64,000 bases of DNA, taken from Lachnospiraceae bacterium UBA7054 (lineage in GTDB: Bacteria; Bacillota; Clostridia; Lachnospirales; Lachnospiraceae). Position numbers and translations under genes: made by a program. Positions within the stretch are counted from its first letter, which is position 1. Each line of letters begins with the position of its first letter. The notes under the pieces were generated by a model that did no database searches, was not told where the DNA came from, and was given only the letters and a program-made list of their open reading frames with translations. The DNA lies in NCBI GenBank assembly GCA_002492725.1, contig DLAF01000069.1:1-64000 (forward strand), in the 5' to 3' direction. Below, piece after piece: positions 8,780 through 17,073 of this stretch.

Positions 8780-9967
8780 CTATTTTTTCACACCCTTCGC
8801 GCCTGACAGATTTGCACTTTGCAAAATATTGCTGTCAAAGGATGTCAATCTCCCCTGCTCCTCGCGCGCCCGCTTTAACGCCAGCCTGACCATATCATCC
8901 AAAAGTGCGGCGTAGGGCTTCCCGATAGCCTCAAAGAGATAGAAGGCCAGTGAACCGGGAATCGGATTAATCTCGTTCACGTAGACCCGGTCAGTGTCGC
9001 GATCGATCATAAAGTCGATGCGGGAGACGCCGCTGCAGCCCAGCACACGGAAAGTCTTCACCGCAAGCGTGCGAATTTCCTCCCGCTTTTCCGGCGTCAA
9101 ATCTGCGGGCAGTTCTCTCCTTGCGGTCCTCATGCCCTCGGAGCCACCCTTCTTTCCCGCCACATACTTATCTTCATAGCTCAAAATCCCTGTCTCGCCG
9201 CCGGAAATGGGCTCTTCACACTCGGACGCCTGTGCCTCCTCGTAGTCTCCCAATACTCCGCAGTTAATCTCCCGCAGATTTAGGATTGCCCGCTCGGTGA
9301 GCACTTTTTCGGAAAAGGTAAAGGCGTACTCTAAAGCCTCCCGCAGCGCCTCCCTGTCCTTTGCTACTTTAATGCCCACGCTCGATCCAAGGTTTACAGG
9401 TTTTACGATCACGGGATAACCGATTTTTTCCTCTACCTGATCGAAGGCTTCCTCCTCGCCGCCCTGATAGTCCTTCGCATGGATTGTCACACAGGGAAGA
9501 ACGGGGATATCATTATCTGAAAGTACCGCTTTCATCACGTATTTGTCCATGGTCACGGCGGATGCCATCACATCACAGCCCGCAAAAGGTATATTATAGT
9601 GGGATAAATATCCCTGTATCGAGCCATCCTCTACGTTCGCGCCGTGCACGACGGGAAATGCCACGTCAATCTGCGCCACTTCAGAACTGCCGAACTTTTT
9701 CGCCGGGTACTGTATCAGCTTCACACCGTTTCCCTCGCACATCAAAAAAACCCGGATACTCTTTTTTAAGAGGGCAGGAATGTCCTTATAATTTGCGATA
9801 TCGCCAACAGGCTCTCCCGTGTAAAGCTCGTTCTCCTTCGTAATGTAGATGGGAACCGGCTCGTATTTCGTCCTGTCAAAGGTATTATACGCCTGAAGTC
9901 CCGAAATAACGGATACCTCATGCTCCACGCTCTTTCCACCGAAGAAAACGCCAACTCTGATTTTCAT
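8780..9967 (-). CDS. ddl: D-alanine--D-alanine ligase
   Basis: An ATP-grasp ligase of 395 residues that joins two D-alanines for peptidoglycan precursor synthesis. The N-terminus has the GGKSVEHEVS motif, the centre has VKPVNLGSSVGI, and the C-terminus has the metal-binding YVNEINPIPG. The start is set at ATG 9967, where the protein begins MKIRVGVFFGG; a longer reading would overlap murF by several codons. It is longer than usual (about 310-360) because of an insertion around the CEEPISGG segment. It follows murF, which uses its product. Confidence 0.95.
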   Translation of the reverse strand: MKIRVGVFFGGKSVEHEVSVISGLQAYNTFDRTKYEPVPIYITKENELYTGEPVGDIANYKDIPALLKKSIRVFLMCEGNGVKLIQYPAKKFGSSEVAQIDVAFPVVHGANVEDGSIQGYLSHYNIPFAGCDVMASAVTMDKYVMKAVLSDNDIPVLPCVTIHAKDYQGGEEEAFDQVEEKIGYPVIVKPVNLGSSVGIKVAKDREALREALEYAFTFSEKVLTERAILNLREINCGVLGDYEEAQASECEEPISGGETGILSYEDKYVAGKKGGSEGMRTARRELPADLTPEKREEIRTLAVKTFRVLGCSGVSRIDFMIDRDTDRVYVNEINPIPGSLAFYLFEAIGKPYAALLDDMVRLALKRAREEQGRLTSFDSNILQSANLSGAKGVKK

Positions 9968-9998
9968 TTTTCTCCATTTCCTTTCTGACTTTAATATC

Positions 9999-11621
9999 TT
10001 ACGCGTACACATCCGGCAAATCGTTTTCCAATAAAATCACCTTCTGCCTCTCGTCGGGAATGGCATTTACCATCTGAAACGCCTCCTGCAAAGTGTCCAC
10101 CGGAATCATCCGATTCTGCGGAAATCCCGCTTCTAAGAGACCGTCCTGAATAGGCTTTGTCTGCTCCTTTCCGACTAAGATCGCGTAATCACACTTGTCG
10201 GCGGCATAGACGCCCGCCTCCTTATTCTCCGCATATTGTTTTTCTCCCAATTCCACCATACCGGGCGTCAGCAAAATCCGCAGCTCCCGAAACATTGCCA
10301 GCGTGTCAAGCGCCGCCTCAAATCCGCTCTTATTGGAATTGTAGGCGTCATCCAAAATGATCCTATCGCCCTGCCTAAGAAGCTGTAATCTGTGGGGAAC
10401 GCTCTCCAGCTGTCTGACCGGGTAGAGAAGTTTCTTCATGGGAATCCCCAGCGTGTGAGCCACAGCAATCGCACCCGCGATATTTTGCACATTGTGACTT
10501 CCCACAAGCTTCGTGTGAAATTCATGCACTTCCCCTGTCTCGTCTTTCATCCGAAAAGAGGAACCTTCCGCAGATACGCAGATATCATAAGCCTTAAAAT
10601 CCAAAGAGCCGTCCCCAATGCCATAGCTTATGACAGGCTTTTTCGTCCTATGCTCCCTGATATATTCGTTGTCAAAATTTAAAAACACTTTTCCCGTATC
10701 GGGCACTGCATCGGCTAATTCAAATTTTGTGGAAATAATATTTTCCAATGTATGAAAGCTCTGCAGATGCTGCGGCCCGATGGAAGTGATAATCCCGTAA
10801 TCCGGATGCACCAGATCGCAGATTTCTTTGATATCTCCTACCTCTCTGGCGCCCATCTCGCAAATAAAAATCTCGTGAAACGGTTTCATATGCTCCCTGA
10901 TCGTCCGCACAACACCCAGCGTGGTATTATAATTCCCCGGCGTGCAGAGCACGTTATACTGCGCAGAAAGCAGGGTATTCAAAAAGTATTTCACACTGGT
11001 CTTGCCATAGCTCCCCGTCACACCGATGACCTGCAGTCCGGGCATTTCCCGCAAAATGCGCGCCGCATCCTTAATATAGTGCCTGTTGATTGCAAGCTCT
11101 ACGGGATGGTTGATCAGATTGACGAGCAAAAGCAGAATGGGCTGTACCAAAAACAAAAGTAACAGCGCAAACGCCAGATTCCGAAACAGGGGATGAACAC
11201 CCGCTTTGCCAATCTGTAACACCGTCATCCCTTGCAGACTCACATAAAGCCACGGAAAACAGATGACAAGCGCTGTCAGGCCCCAGATGATCCCCGTTGT
11301 GACAAGCAGGCGCTTGACGCGGGGCGTATACACCAGCGGTTTCTTCGCCTTATGGGGTTTGTTAACCAGCATGGTCATTCCGTTCATCAGGCAGGCGGCT
11401 ATCATGCACCCTCTGTTTCCCACAAGGATAAGCGGTAACGATACCATAGCATACAGGCTCTTACCCAAAAGCCGCCCCACATTCGTATGCACCCGCAGCC
11501 ACTCTCCGTACTCCCGCGGCTTATAGGAATTTTGCTGAAACATATGCGTCAGGTACAACACGTACCGAACAGCGCCCACCGCGAAGGTGACAAGCCATAT
11601 CACAAAAATCACACTATCCAT
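9999..11621 (-). CDS. murF: MurF-like Mur ligase with N-terminal membrane domain
   Basis: A 540-residue protein. The Mur ligase core begins near residue 195 with the ATP-binding GSYGKTS (203-209), followed by the central domain with ICEMGAREVGDI and a C-terminal domain with LDDAYNSNKSGF. MurF adds D-Ala-D-Ala to the UDP-MurNAc tripeptide. Instead of the usual small N-terminal domain, about 170 residues with roughly four hydrophobic segments (about 5-25, 50-85, 105-127, 148-170) precede the core, so the enzyme is probably anchored in the membrane. Adjacency to ddl supports the MurF assignment over MurT or other Mur-like ligases. Confidence 0.85.
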   Translation of the reverse strand: MDSVIFVIWLVTFAVGAVRYVLYLTHMFQQNSYKPREYGEWLRVHTNVGRLLGKSLYAMVSLPLILVGNRGCMIAACLMNGMTMLVNKPHKAKKPLVYTPRVKRLLVTTGIIWGLTALVICFPWLYVSLQGMTVLQIGKAGVHPLFRNLAFALLLLFLVQPILLLLVNLINHPVELAINRHYIKDAARILREMPGLQVIGVTGSYGKTSVKYFLNTLLSAQYNVLCTPGNYNTTLGVVRTIREHMKPFHEIFICEMGAREVGDIKEICDLVHPDYGIITSIGPQHLQSFHTLENIISTKFELADAVPDTGKVFLNFDNEYIREHRTKKPVISYGIGDGSLDFKAYDICVSAEGSSFRMKDETGEVHEFHTKLVGSHNVQNIAGAIAVAHTLGIPMKKLLYPVRQLESVPHRLQLLRQGDRIILDDAYNSNKSGFEAALDTLAMFRELRILLTPGMVELGEKQYAENKEAGVYAADKCDYAILVGKEQTKPIQDGLLEAGFPQNRMIPVDTLQEAFQMVNAIPDERQKVILLENDLPDVYA

Positions 11622-11686
11622 ATCCCGTCTGTGATTCCTTTCCCCATTTCCAAGTCTGCAAATCTGCTGCCATAAGTCGGCTGATA

Positions 11687-12451
11687 TCAGCTCAAGAATA
11701 CCCGCAGCGCGCCGTTTACTTTCGCCGGCTGCTCCGCAAAGGAAAAATGTCCCGCTCCCTCACAGACTACCAGACCGGCATCCTTGATCAGTTCCTCCAT
11801 CCGCTTTGCATCTTCGATGGGCGTAGCCGTATCACGATCTCCCCAGATCAGAAGCGTCGGACACTGCACCAAAGACATATATGGTTCCAGATCCTCGTTC
11901 ACCACCTTTACCAGAGTGGCCCGCATCAGCGGCGTAGCATTGTTGTAATCAGCAGAGCCGCGCTTTTTCCGCATCTGTTCCACCGCGTCCGGATAAAGAA
12001 AGCGCATCGGAGACGTATTCATAAAAGCACGGCCTGCCTTGTATAGACGGAGGCTGCATTTTTGACGCAGGGTCTTTTGGGGCAAGATCCCCGCACTGTC
12101 GATCAGCACCGCCTTTTCGATTACAAAAGGCAGTTCTTTTCTGGCATTCATCTTAAAAAAAACCCGGCCTCCAAAAGAATGCACTACCAGACTCAGACGC
12201 TTAACAGCAAAGCTTTCGATAAAATGCAGGACAAAATCCACATAGTCGTCCACACACCAGGGTACGGGCGGCTCCGGCGTCTTTCCAAATCCCGGCATAT
12301 CCGGGGCAATCACCCTTCTGTCCTGCTTCAGCGTGTCAATGATTCCCCGATAAAGGGTGATATTCGCGCCCCATCCATGCAGGAGAAGGACCACGTCTCC
12401 CTCTCCCTCATCTGCATAATTCACGGAAATTCCATCAATTTTTTTGATCAT
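11687..12451 (-). CDS. Alpha/beta fold hydrolase
   Basis: A 254-residue alpha/beta hydrolase with a complete catalytic triad: S92 in VVHSFGG, D207 in WGDRDTATP and H235 in GAGHFSF. The oxyanion-hole motif HGWG is at about 25-28. The substrate cannot be told from the sequence; such proteins include esterases and haloperoxidase-like enzymes. No signal peptide. It is the first gene of the run hydrolase, murF, ddl, GH88, DUF2264 on the minus strand and has its own promoter at 12537-12565. Confidence 0.85.
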   Translation of the reverse strand: MIKKIDGISVNYADEGEGDVVLLLHGWGANITLYRGIIDTLKQDRRVIAPDMPGFGKTPEPPVPWCVDDYVDFVLHFIESFAVKRLSLVVHSFGGRVFFKMNARKELPFVIEKAVLIDSAGILPQKTLRQKCSLRLYKAGRAFMNTSPMRFLYPDAVEQMRKKRGSADYNNATPLMRATLVKVVNEDLEPYMSLVQCPTLLIWGDRDTATPIEDAKRMEELIKDAGLVVCEGAGHFSFAEQPAKVNGALRVFLS

Positions 12452-12536
12452 GAGCTTTCTCGCGTTTTCCTTATTATTTGTATCTGTAACCTTTGCGCTA
12501 TTCTATACCTATTCATGAGCGAATCGACACATTACC

Positions 12537-12565
12537 ATTGTATTGTATTTGCGGGATGTTATCAA
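12537..12565 (-). promoter_or_regulatory. SigA-type promoter before the alpha/beta hydrolase operon
   Basis: On the minus strand TTGATA (12560-12565) and TACAAT (12537-12542) are 17 bases apart. The hydrolase ATG is about 85 bases downstream. Confidence 0.55.
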
Positions 12566-12628
12566 CCAAAAATTGGCAAAACCAGCCGCTGGGTACAAAC
12601 GCCTTTCCATATGTTAGGAATATGCCCG

Positions 12629-12730
12629 TTAATCTGCCAGATAATCAGCATAATCCTCTTCGCTCGCAAACAGCATGTAGCCTCCATTCACATATCCCAT
12701 ATAACCGCTCTCCACCGCATATCCCTTCAT
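12629..12730 (-). CDS. Small 33-residue protein with SOS-box-like upstream site
   Basis: An open frame of 33 codons starting MKGYAVESGYMGYVNGG and ending in an acidic, tyrosine-rich EEDYADYLAD tail. ATG 12730 has a very strong GGAGG site 8 bases upstream (GGAGGATATTTTTATG), which is good evidence of translation. The composition (six tyrosines, five glycines, many acidic residues) is not that of random sequence, and proteins beginning this way seem familiar from clostridial genomes, though I cannot search here. It has no membrane segment. An inverted GAAC-TTAT-GTTC motif lies 35 bases upstream, suggesting LexA control. Function unknown. Confidence 0.75.
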   Translation of the reverse strand: MKGYAVESGYMGYVNGGYMLFASEEDYADYLAD

Positions 12731-12764
12731 AAAAATATCCTCCCTTTCCGTTCGTTTTTGCTTC

Positions 12765-12776
12765 GAACTTATGTTC
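12765..12776 (-). promoter_or_regulatory. LexA (SOS) box-like inverted repeat
   Basis: GAAC-N4-GTTC with the Firmicute LexA/DinR spacing of four (plus strand CGAACTTATGTTC). It lies between the AraC gene stop and the ribosome site of the 33-residue gene. A second perfect inverted repeat, GTCCCATATTTGGGAC, lies farther upstream at 12801-12816, and a TTGACA at 12837-12842 (minus strand) could be a -35 box, although a good -10 at standard spacing is not evident. Confidence 0.5.
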
Positions 12777-12869
12777 TAAAGGAAGGATAGCATGTATTGT
12801 GTCCCATATTTGGGACTCTATATCATCATTTTTGACTGTCAAATGCGATGCAGTCTGGTATTCCCATTT

Positions 12870-13739
12870 TTATGCGCGTCTGCTCATTCGAAACTGTTTT
12901 GGGGTGATGCCTTTATATTTCTTAAAGTTCTTTATAAAATGGCTGCAATCGGAAAACCCTGTTTCCTGACTGATATAATTGAGGTCAAAATCGGTAAAGA
13001 TCAGAAATTCCTCTGCTTTGTAAAACCTCATCTTTTCTATGTATTGTTTACAGCTCATGCCGTATTGCTCACGGAATTTTTTTGCAAAGCAGGAATAGCT
13101 TAAGCCGCACTGCTCCGCGATATCCTCTACGCGCAGATTATCCGACAAAAAAAGGTCGATGTATTCGGTGATATTTTCTATCGAATGATCCTCCGTCTGC
13201 GGAATAAAACGGCTGTCGATCACCATGCCGTCGGCAAGCCACAACCGTATGATGTTCATGAGAAGCTCATAAATATTGGCCTGCAGGACAAGATCCCTGC
13301 CATAGTTATATTCGGCAAATTCCGACAGGCACGCAGACCAGATCCTGCTGCACTCCACCTTCTCGGCCTCATCCTTTTCAAATAGGATTTTCATACCTGT
13401 TTTTTCGGCGTGACGGAAAATACTTCTTATTTTAGGCGCATATGTGGGCGTCTGATTAAACCTGTTTATATCAAACTTCAACACGGCATATACAGGCATA
13501 CCATCATCTGCCGGATAGATCGCGTGCACCACCGAAGGATGAAAAATCATCATTTCTCCCTTCCGTAAAATGCAGGAGCAGTCATTGCAGCGCATTTCCG
13601 CACTTCCCTCAAGCATATAAATAAACTCCGCAAAGTAATGCCAATGCGGCTTGATGGGAAAACCGATTTTTGCTGCGTCATAAATAAAGCATTCTATCGG
13701 ATTATTCAAGGAATCACTTTTTTCAAAAAGCCCGTTCAT
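12870..13739 (-). CDS. AraC family transcriptional regulator
   Basis: A 289-residue regulator. The N-terminal cupin-like sensing domain (about 15-110, with HYFAEFIYMLEG and FHPSVVHAIYP) is followed by a C-terminal double helix-turn-helix AraC domain (about 190-286, with AEQCGLSYSCFAKKF and ETGFSDCSHFIKNFKKY). ATG 13739 has a GGAGAGG site. It is divergent from the GH9 gene across a 152-base gap, so it most likely senses a sugar and controls that glycosidase; this is inferred from position only. Confidence 0.9.
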   Translation of the reverse strand: MNGLFEKSDSLNNPIECFIYDAAKIGFPIKPHWHYFAEFIYMLEGSAEMRCNDCSCILRKGEMMIFHPSVVHAIYPADDGMPVYAVLKFDINRFNQTPTYAPKIRSIFRHAEKTGMKILFEKDEAEKVECSRIWSACLSEFAEYNYGRDLVLQANIYELLMNIIRLWLADGMVIDSRFIPQTEDHSIENITEYIDLFLSDNLRVEDIAEQCGLSYSCFAKKFREQYGMSCKQYIEKMRFYKAEEFLIFTDFDLNYISQETGFSDCSHFIKNFKKYKGITPKQFRMSRRA

Positions 13740-13891
13740 AACTGCCTCTCCGAAAAAATAGATTTTTACGATTTTTCTGCATGAATATTATAGCACAGCC
13801 AAAAAGAAACCGCTATACTCAATTTCAAATTTACGGGCCAGCTGCGAAGTCAAAGATTCGGCAGTCCCAATGATAAAAGGGCGGTAATACC

Positions 13892-15541
13892 ATGAATCAA
13901 ACAGATGTGACCATGGACACAATGGAGGCAAACAAATGCCCCTTTCGGATTTTTGTCAATCAGTCCGGATACTATCCCGACGGCAAAAAAACGGCCGTCA
14001 TGAATTTCCCGTGTGAGAGTTTTGAGATTATTGACCGCAAGGGGATCTGTCGATACAAGGGAACAGCGGTACGGTTCGGATACGACAAAAACGCAGGGGA
14101 TACAGTGTACCTGGCAGATTTTTCCGACTTCTCCAAAAAGGGAACCTATCGTGTGGTCGCCTTGGATGAAAAATCTGCGGAATTTCGCATCGCGGAATCC
14201 GTGTACGACGAGGTTTTTCACGATATCTCAAAAGCGTTTTATTATCTGCGCTGCGGCTGCGGTCTCGATGAAAAATACGCAGGCGTGTACCGGCATGAAA
14301 AATGTCATACTTCATCCGCCCTGCTTTATGACGATACAAAAAAGGAACTGGACGTGAGCGGGGGCTGGCATGACGCAGGCGATTACGGCAGATATGTTAC
14401 CGCGGGTTCCTGTGCTGCGGCTCATCTGCTTTATGCGTACAAGATGTTTCCGTCAGTCTTTGAAGAAAAACAACTGAACATACCCGAAAGTAATCTGCCC
14501 GACCTTCTTGCGGAATGCCGCTATGAGTTGGAATGGCTTATGAAAATGCAGCGGGAAGACGGCGGCGTCTATCACAAGGTCACTACGATGCGTCATGCTC
14601 CCTTTGTCATGCCGGAGGATGACAGGGATCCGCTTTATCTTTTTGCAGTTTCCTCGATGGCGACTGCGGACTGCGGTGCGGTATGCGCACTTGCAAGCGG
14701 AATCTACGAACCATATGATAAGGAATTTTCTAAGCAGCTTAAGATCACAGCCGAAAAATCCTGTGGGTGGCTGGATCATCACCCTGAATTTATCGGCTTT
14801 CAAAATCCCGACGACTGTAATACGGGAGAGTACGGTGAGGCGGACGACGCTTCCAACCGCTTCTGGATTTATGCAGAAATGTACGCTTTGACAGGCGACA
14901 AAAAATATCATGACAGCATGTTAAAAACCCTGGGAAAGGAGTTTTCCTTCACGGCACTGGGGTACGCTGAAATGGGCGGACTTGGCGCGCTGGCTTATTT
15001 GCTGTGCCGCCATGAAACTGACAGTGTCCTGAAAGAGCAGTTCGCCGAGCGTTTCCATCGTGAAGCGAAGCGGTTGAAAGAAACGGCCGACAACTGCGGA
15101 TACGGCTGCGCAATGGAAGAGGCTGATTTTACCTGGGGAAGCAATATGACGCTTATGGCGCACGGTATGGTCTTTGCCATCAGTGATTATCTGGAGAAAG
15201 GCAGCACCTATAGAAACTATGTCACCGCGCAGCTTGATTATCTTTTAGGGGTTAATCCGACGGGCTACAGCTATGTGACGGGAACCGGGGAATTTTGCTG
15301 CAATTATCCACATCTGCGGCCCGCTCATGCGGACGGTATCGACGAATGTATCCCCGGAATGGTAAGCGGCGGTCCGAATCGGCATCCGTGTGACCCGGAT
15401 GCTGAAAGACTGATTCCAAAGGGAACGCCTCCCATGAAGTGCTATGCCGATCATGTGGGTTGTTACTCCCTGAATGAAATTACCATTTATTGGAATTCAC
15501 CTGTTGTTTTTGTGCTGGGGTACTTGTACTGTAAAGACTGA
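13892..15541 (+). CDS. Glycoside hydrolase family 9 (endoglucanase type), intracellular
   Basis: A 549-residue GH9 enzyme. An N-terminal Ig-like (CelD-N) domain (about 18-110, VNQSGYYPDGKK) is followed by the (alpha/alpha)6 barrel with the nucleophilic-water aspartates in GGWHDAGDYGRYV, the conserved HLRPAHADG segment and the acid glutamate in YSLNEITIYWNSP near the C-terminus. No signal peptide, dockerin or carbohydrate-binding module is present, so it probably splits imported beta-glucan oligosaccharides, as reported for some cytoplasmic GH9 exo-enzymes. ATG 13892 is preceded by AAAGGGCGG. Likely regulated by the divergent AraC protein. Confidence 0.9.
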   Translation: MNQTDVTMDTMEANKCPFRIFVNQSGYYPDGKKTAVMNFPCESFEIIDRKGICRYKGTAVRFGYDKNAGDTVYLADFSDFSKKGTYRVVALDEKSAEFRIAESVYDEVFHDISKAFYYLRCGCGLDEKYAGVYRHEKCHTSSALLYDDTKKELDVSGGWHDAGDYGRYVTAGSCAAAHLLYAYKMFPSVFEEKQLNIPESNLPDLLAECRYELEWLMKMQREDGGVYHKVTTMRHAPFVMPEDDRDPLYLFAVSSMATADCGAVCALASGIYEPYDKEFSKQLKITAEKSCGWLDHHPEFIGFQNPDDCNTGEYGEADDASNRFWIYAEMYALTGDKKYHDSMLKTLGKEFSFTALGYAEMGGLGALAYLLCRHETDSVLKEQFAERFHREAKRLKETADNCGYGCAMEEADFTWGSNMTLMAHGMVFAISDYLEKGSTYRNYVTAQLDYLLGVNPTGYSYVTGTGEFCCNYPHLRPAHADGIDECIPGMVSGGPNRHPCDPDAERLIPKGTPPMKCYADHVGCYSLNEITIYWNSPVVFVLGYLYCKD

Positions 15542-15568
15542 GCACCTGGCTTTATCTATGCGAAGCGC

Positions 15569-16906
15569 TCAGCGTCTCCTGTCTATTCCCGACGTCCTGT
15601 AGTAGGCGGACTTATCCTCGTACATCCGAGCCTCCGCTGCCGCCAGCACAACATTTATTCCGGCCAGGCTGTCGTTTTGCCAGTCAGCACCCACCGCCAT
15701 ATTAACAGAGGATTGCGACATGATCTTCTTCAGGTTCGCGATCCTCTGTTGAAAGTCCGCCTCGCTGATGCCCGTGCAGATTGCCAAAAGTTCGTCGCCC
15801 CCGATGCGGAACAGCTCGTAATCCTCCCCAAACGCTTCCTTCATACACTCGCAGGAGGACTGGATCAGGCGGTCTCCCGCCGCATGCCCCTGCGCGTCGT
15901 TCACCCGCTTTAATCCCGTGATGTCGCCGTATACGATTCCCACGCTCTCATCGGAGCGTATATTCTCCATATACTCCACCATGGCATATCGATTTCCGAT
16001 CTGTGTAAGCTGATCCAGATGGGACATCTTTTGCAGATTTCTCACCAGATTCCGCATTTTTAAAAGGGATTCAATAAAGTGTCCCATGATTTGCAGCATA
16101 TTGGAAGTGTAATGCAGAGACTCTGCCGGCGGATTATCCACGCCGTAAAATCCAATCACTCTGCCGTCTTCATACAGTGGCACCACCGTGACAGAAAAAA
16201 TATTTTGCCGTTTCAAGATCTCATATTGGAGTTGATTCTTTGTCCTGACATCCTCAACATCTTTGATTACAACACATCTGTCTTCGGCGAAACTGCGGTA
16301 CCAACCCTCGCAGACTTCTGCCGGAACATTCTGCAGATTGTCCTTTTCCGGTGTCACACCGCTTGCTACCCACTCATAGGTATTGTCGTCATTTCCCTCC
16401 GCATTTTTTTCGAAAATATAGACTCTCTCGCCGCCTAATGCCTTTCCCAGATACTCGATGGCTATCTTTAAAGAAGCATCGGGATCGGAAGCCTGCATGG
16501 CAGTCCGCAGCGCCTCATTGATCAAGGCCTCCCTGTTCTGATAATCCCGGATGACCTCGTTTTGTTTGGTATCTGCGCTGATATCAATGGACAGCTCTAT
16601 GCGCAGCCGCCTGCCTTCCATCTCAATCATGGTATCTTTTACCAAAATATGCCTGTTGTAGATAGGATTGTAATAGCGCCACTCTTTAAACTGCCCTGGA
16701 ACAAGCTCCCTGTTATTGCAGATCTCGCAGGGCGTGGAAGCGTTTTGCAGCACCTCGTAACATTTTTTCCCTTTCGTCTGCTCTAAGGATGTCAGTCCGC
16801 AGATGGAGAGCGCCTTCTTGTTCATATAGATAAACTCATAGGTGTCTGCGTCTGCGACGTAGACAAGCTCATTCATGTTCTCGAAAAATTCCCAGATATG
16901 TTCCAT
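15569..16906 (-). CDS. PAS-GAF-GGDEF diguanylate cyclase-like protein
   Basis: A 445-residue soluble signalling protein. A PAS domain (about 5-115, with a CEIC cysteine pair at 60-63) is followed by a GAF domain (about 130-285) and a GGDEF domain (about 290-440). The active-site loop reads GGDEL (369-373), not GGDEF, while the metal-binding D328 is kept in YGDITGLKRVND. The leucine variant may still be active, but activity is not certain. It would make cyclic di-GMP in response to a ligand bound by PAS/GAF. No transmembrane segment. It is convergent with the GH9 gene, 27 bases away. Confidence 0.9.
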   Translation of the reverse strand: MEHIWEFFENMNELVYVADADTYEFIYMNKKALSICGLTSLEQTKGKKCYEVLQNASTPCEICNNRELVPGQFKEWRYYNPIYNRHILVKDTMIEMEGRRLRIELSIDISADTKQNEVIRDYQNREALINEALRTAMQASDPDASLKIAIEYLGKALGGERVYIFEKNAEGNDDNTYEWVASGVTPEKDNLQNVPAEVCEGWYRSFAEDRCVVIKDVEDVRTKNQLQYEILKRQNIFSVTVVPLYEDGRVIGFYGVDNPPAESLHYTSNMLQIMGHFIESLLKMRNLVRNLQKMSHLDQLTQIGNRYAMVEYMENIRSDESVGIVYGDITGLKRVNDAQGHAAGDRLIQSSCECMKEAFGEDYELFRIGGDELLAICTGISEADFQQRIANLKKIMSQSSVNMAVGADWQNDSLAGINVVLAAAEARMYEDKSAYYRTSGIDRRR

Positions 16907-17073
16907 ATTTAATTTCCCCTCTTATGGCCCGTCTTCTCATCTCACAAACCTTCACACCAGGCGCTTCGCAAAGAAAACCCGGCAAACTGCACAAATATTA
17001 TTTATTGTACCACAAAAAGGATACATTGTGTAAACTTTTTACCCTTCCCGTTTCAGCAGCAGATTATCTACCG

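Noticed and set aside
12645..12842. A 65-codon minus-strand frame overlapping the small protein
   Set aside because: It has no ribosome site, while the 33-codon frame in another phase has a perfect one.
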